A DNA stretch of 64,000 nt from Owenia fusiformis (lineage: Eukaryota; Annelida; Polychaeta; Sabellida; Oweniidae), in the NCBI GenBank assembly GCA_903813345.2, contig CAIIXF020000006.1, positions 40,124,848 to 40,188,847 on the forward strand, written 5' to 3'. The position numbers and the translations under genes are program-made. The notes under the pieces are model-generated. The model worked only from the letters and a program-made list of their open reading frames with translations. It made no database searches and was not told the origin of the DNA. Shown piece after piece: positions 59,755 through 64,000 of the stretch. Each line of letters opens with the position of its first letter. The first letter of the stretch is position 1.

Positions 59755-60970
59755 AACCTCACCAATATTTGCATTTACCACACCAATATTTGCATTTACC
59801 TCCCCGATATTTGCATTTGCCTGACCAATATTTGCAATTACCGCACCAATATTTGCATTACCTCCCCAATATTTGCATTTGCCTCACCAATATTTGCATT
59901 TGCCTCACCAAGATTTGCATTTGCCTGACCAATATTTGCATTTGTCTCACCAATATTTGCATTTGTCTCACCAATATTTGCATTTGCCTCACCAATATTT
60001 GCATTTGTCTCACCAATATATGCATTTGTCTCACCAATATTTGCATTTATCTCACCAATATTTGCATTTGCCTCACCAAAATTGGCATTTGCCTCACCAA
60101 TATTTGCATTTGCCTCACCAATATTTGCATTTGTCTCACCAATATTTGCATTTGTCTCACCAATATTTGCATTTGTCTCTCCAATATTTGCATTTGCCTC
60201 ACCAATATTTGCATTTGCCTGACCAATATTTGCAATTACCGTACCAATATTTGCATTTACCTCCCCAATATTTGCATTTGCCTCACCAATATTTGCATTT
60301 GCCTCACCAATATTTGCCTCACCAATATTTGCATTTGTCTCACCAATATTTGCATTTGTCTCACCAATATTTGTATTTGCCTCACCTATATTTGCATTTG
60401 TCTCACCAATATTTGCATTTGTCTCACCAATATTTGCATTTGTCTCACCAATATTTGCATTTGCCTCACCAAAATTGGCATTTGCCTCACCAATATTTGC
60501 ATTTGCCTCACCAATATTTGCATTTGTCTCACCAATATTTGCATTTGTCTCACCAATATTTGCATTTGTCTCTCCAATATTTGCATTTGCCTCACCAATA
60601 TTTGCATTTGCCTGACCAATATTTGCAATTACCGTACCAATATTTGCATTTACCTCCCCAATATTTGCATTTGCCTCACCAATATTTGCATTTGCCTCAC
60701 CAATATTTGCCTCACCAATATTTGCATTTGTCTCACCAATATTTGCATTTGTCTCACCAATATTTGTATTTGCCTCACCTATATTTGCATTTGTCTCACC
60801 AATATTTGCATTTACCTCCCCAGTATTTGCATTTGTCTCACCAATATTTGCATTTGTCTCAACAATATTTGCATTTGTCTCAACAATATTTGCATATGCC
60901 TCACCAATATTTCCATTTACCTCACCAATATTTGCATATGCCTCACCAGTATTTGCATATTTGCATAGCC
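59755..60970. repeat. 21-bp minisatellite with 393-bp higher-order period
   Basis: The unit 'ccaatatttgcatttgcctca' (21 bp) is repeated more than 55 times. Marker variants recur at a fixed distance: 'aaaattggca' at 60078 and 60471, a shortened 15-bp unit at 60301 and 60694, and 'ctgacc' at 60219 and 60612. This defines a 393-bp higher-order unit (18 x 21 + 15); an earlier copy is offset by 398. Long frames on both strands (ICICLTN, HLPHQYL, NANIGEA, MQILVRQ) are consequences of the period being divisible by 3. Confidence 0.92.
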
Positions 60971-60999
60971 TGACCGATATTATCCTAATCAATATTTCC

Positions 61000-62050
61000 A
61001 TTTGCCTCGACTAAGATCTGGACTATTTGCTTTTGACGTGATATACGACTTTGACCAATGAAAAGGTATCTTGAATTAGGCATCTCCTTAAATAATTAAT
61101 TGGAATTACCGAGAATCATCCGGAGTTTAATATTGTCATGTTATTTTTCTAGTATTTTCCCCAAGCTTTAATTCGCTGTCCTTAAGCTTTGATTATTTGT
61201 CCTACAGCTGATAAGTTATTATTTTGTTTAAACAAGGTTACGTCTATAGGGAATCATCGTATACATCATCATATTAGTCCTTCATAACCTTGTGAGGATA
61301 GCTTAAAGGAACATTGAGACAATGACATGTTTATTTAATGTTTTTCTAGCTTTAGAAATAAGTGCATGATTTCTATGGTTCTATTTTTGAAAAATACACG
61401 AAGGTTCATTCAAAGTTTATAGTCCAGTCAAAGTAACATTTGACCCAAAACTAATTGCAATAGAAACAAAATGTTGTTTTTTCAATTCATATAAACATAT
61501 GAAATGACATACTAAAAATCTACCAAAATCTATTAAGTGGAACATGTAAAAAAATCATTTTTGGTGCCCCCTCCCCTTGAAAAATAGACCCCCCTAAGGA
61601 AAAAATTATTTTTCAAATGCCTGCAATTTTTTGAAAGTAATTTTACAATTTCTTGCTTGTAATAAGGTATCCCAATCTGTGTATCTCTTTAACTTTGGTA
61701 TTCAGAGTGAATAAGAATATTTTTAACCCTTATTCATCTGAAATTTTGCATTAAATGCGCATAGTAATTTTACGTGAACGCCATTATATTCCTAAAAAGC
61801 AACTTAATCATGTATAAAAAAATCCCAGTTTTACCTTCTTGTGTACTCTATACATATACAAAGAAAGAGAATTTGACATTTATTAGTCGTTGAGAAAAAA
61901 AATCATAACTTTCGAAAAAAAAATTAAAAAATTAGGGGCAGGCCTTCATTCGCTTCACTTATTTTTAAATCACTAGGAGAATTTAGATCATTAACCCCTA
62001 AGGACTTTATAATGAAATCATATATATATTATGTATGCCTTAAGTATAAT
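61000..62050. other. Intergenic stretch, no gene seen
   Basis: AT-rich with several A-runs and short frames only. A segment at about 61900-62000 ('aggccttcattcgcttcact...ctaggagaattt') recurs diverged at about 62590-62660 on the far side of the composite element. The composite is therefore flanked by a direct repeat of about 100 bp. Confidence 0.45.
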
Positions 62051-62055
62051 ATATA

Positions 62056-62546
62056 GGGGTTATGCACTGGGAGGTTTTAGATACAGGGAATATCCCGAGG
62101 GATATACAATATATCTTCCCGAGGGACCGAAGGGACCTAGGGAAGATGTATTGTATATCCCAAGGGATATTCCATGTATCCAAACCGACCGTGCATAACT
62201 GGTGTATCTCATACTTGAGTGGGTTTAGGGTAGATATAACCTTTTCCACCTTTTTCAGATGACAAGATATTTATATTGAACATTTTCGTAATATTCTTTT
62301 TGTTCAATAAAATGAAATTGTAACATTTAAACTTAAAAAAATTTAATTTTAAAATTAAAAAATTAAAACTTTTGATATTTAAACTTTTTTAAACTTTTCA
62401 AAAATTCCCGGGAGCGGGATGGATATATTATATCTGCCCGCATTTGGCCTGGAGCGGGACATATACAATATATCCTGCCCGCTCCTCAGATACGATATAT
62501 ATTCCCGGGTGATATCTACCCCAAACCCACTCAAGTATGAGATACA
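62056..62546. mobile_element. Composite foldback element, copy B
   Basis: Unit 1 (62056-62202, 'ggggttatgcactgggagg' mirrored by 'ccgtgcataactgg') is directly joined to unit 2 (62203-62546, ends TGTATCTCATACTTGAGTGG and its inverse). The arrangement is inverted relative to copy A at 41139-41649. Confidence 0.75.
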
Positions 62547-63364
62547 AATATATATAAAGTCATACTTTTTTAAAACAAATTGAAAAATAGGGATAGGCTT
62601 TCATTTGTTTCACTTATTTTTAAATTACTGGGAGAATTGAGACCAATAACCCTTAAGGACTTGAAAATGAAATCTTATTAATCTTATATACACTATAAAT
62701 ATGATATAGGTAGCTGGGTAAGTAGCTAAATAAGTAGCTTAGTGGGTTGCTGATCAACATCTCGCCATTGACTTAACATGAGGATATCATCAAGTCGACT
62801 TTTCGAGATTTCAGAACATAAAAGAATCTAAACTCGAAGTCAGATTTCAATTCTGATTTCAGAAATTCCCCAGTATTTTGACACCTCAAACATTGCATTT
62901 ATTTAGAACTTTTTGTTTTGACCTACTTTCCATACAAATCTCAAAAGTAGGTTAAAATACCCTCTCACTAAAAGAGGCTAAGACTATGAGCGTATTCTTG
63001 GCAATCAATACATCAAACCTCAAAGAATATTATGAAAGTGTTGTTAGCACGTTCCTTGAATCAATGTATTTGACAGTTGTGTACAGTTCCGTATCACATT
63101 CTCATTGGTCAGTGTATATGCCATATACCGCGGGTGAATCTGGCATACACCGCAAGTGAATATGCCATATTTGTCGCGGAATAAGACATATATTTGTATC
63201 GTGTTTACCACGTAACAATAGTAACTTTTACAATGCCAATCAACATTGTGTCTAAATACATGAGTAGAATGTAGAACAAGGCACTCGGTTAACAATATTG
63301 TACCTAATACTTAAGTACATAGCAGTGTGGGCTTGTTTCCCTAAAAAGCAAGATGACCACCAAA

Positions 63365-63830
63365 ATGTTTATCAGCTGTAGAACATCTTACCATGTAACA
63401 TGTGTAAAGTTTTGAAGTAAATCCATTAAGTGGTTTTTATGGAATGCCAATGACAAAATCAATCCAAAAACATCCAACATGGCCGCCACAATGCAAGATG
63501 GCCGCTGAAAGGGGACCAGAATGCAAGATGGCTTCTGAAAAGTTTATAAGCTCTAGAACTTCTTATGTAACATGTGAAAAAATTGAAATAAATATGTTAT
63601 AATATTTTGGGAATTGTGATGGCAAGATTAATCTAAAAACTTCCAAGATGGCCGGCAGAATGCAAGATGGCCACCGAAAAGTTAATCAGCTCTAGAACTT
63701 CTTTCCATGTAACACTTGTGAAAATTTGAAGTGAATCCATTAAATGGTTTTCCAGAAATCGTGATTTTAAGAAAAATGAAACGCCACCCACCCGCCAAGC
63801 AGACAACAGTATCGTACCTTTTTAGGTACA
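63365..63830. repeat. Diverged tandem array with 'aagatggcc' units
   Basis: Three units contain 'agctctagaacttctt...catgtaaca' (near 63384, 63556 and 63695) and 'atgcaagatggcc(g/a)'. The array closes with 'gtacctttttaggtac', a palindrome. Similar in style to the 13.6 and 52.7 kb arrays. Confidence 0.65.
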
Positions 63831-64000
63831 ATAAAATACACATCATATGATGTCATAATAATGATGTAAAATGAGCTAATTTGCATATGAGCTTATTACA
63901 TATTTATTGCTTCATTATGATACAAATATCAATTTGAGTTGACGAATAATGAGTAGAATATGCCTGTTAATGTATTACATCTATTAACAATATTCAAATG

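Noticed and set aside
59838-61001. Long frames of 366-399 codons on both strands
   Set aside because: They are produced by the 21-bp minisatellite (period divisible by 3) and have no non-repeat sequence of substance.
1-64000. CRISPR arrays, bacterial operons, rRNA genes
   Set aside because: The repeats are minisatellites or foldbacks without spacer structure; spliced genes mark the DNA as eukaryotic; no rRNA-like conserved blocks were recognised.

Overview
This looks like AT-rich nuclear DNA of a marine invertebrate. The evidence is spliced genes with long repeat-filled introns, a CR1/L2-like LINE, many foldback and MITE-type repeats, and repeats with TCCGTCCG-rich heads and 'gatggcggcc' internal units. 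That repeat style fits lophotrochozoans such as molluscs, annelids or brachiopods. The assignment is inference; no gene here fixes the phylum.

Region 1 (0.2-2.55 kb, minus) is a 5'-truncated LINE with reverse transcriptase and a C-terminal Cys/His knuckle. Region 2 (5.9-22.0 kb, plus) holds two tandem four-exon genes. Each encodes a secreted protein of about 380 aa: signal peptide, one chitin-binding peritrophin-A (CBM14) domain and an olfactomedin beta-propeller. Exons 1-3 have the same lengths in both copies, the last exons differ by one codon, and all intron phases match. An 80-bp promoter segment is identical, while the introns are unrelated and full of repeats. Between the copies lies a 21-bp minisatellite.

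Region 3 (22-36 kb) has no gene I can support. It holds foldback elements, hAT-like and mariner-like MITEs, and satellite-like duplications. Region 4 (36.3-54.5 kb, plus) is a six-exon gene for a 285-aa basic, coiled-coil-containing protein of unknown function.

Intron 4 of that gene contains the most striking object: a 7.2-kb DNA transposon (44,168-51,379). It has matching inverted ends, long subterminal inverted repeats and one intact 1234-codon ORF. That protein carries a FEN1/XPG-like nuclease domain with all seven expected acidic positions and a nine-cysteine C-terminal cluster, which points to the Academ superfamily. A roughly 40-bp tandem repeat just before the ORF carries splice-acceptor-like and splice-donor-like motifs in each unit.

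Region 5 (52.6-64 kb) is repeats. It includes a 146-bp-period array, a foldback with a tRNA-SINE-like piece, an inverse copy of the 30.6-kb element, and a 21-bp minisatellite with a 393-bp higher-order period. It ends with a composite foldback shared with 41.1 kb and a terminal tandem array. Coding calls come from my own translation, splice-site and phase matching. Family names come from motif recognition, without database searches.
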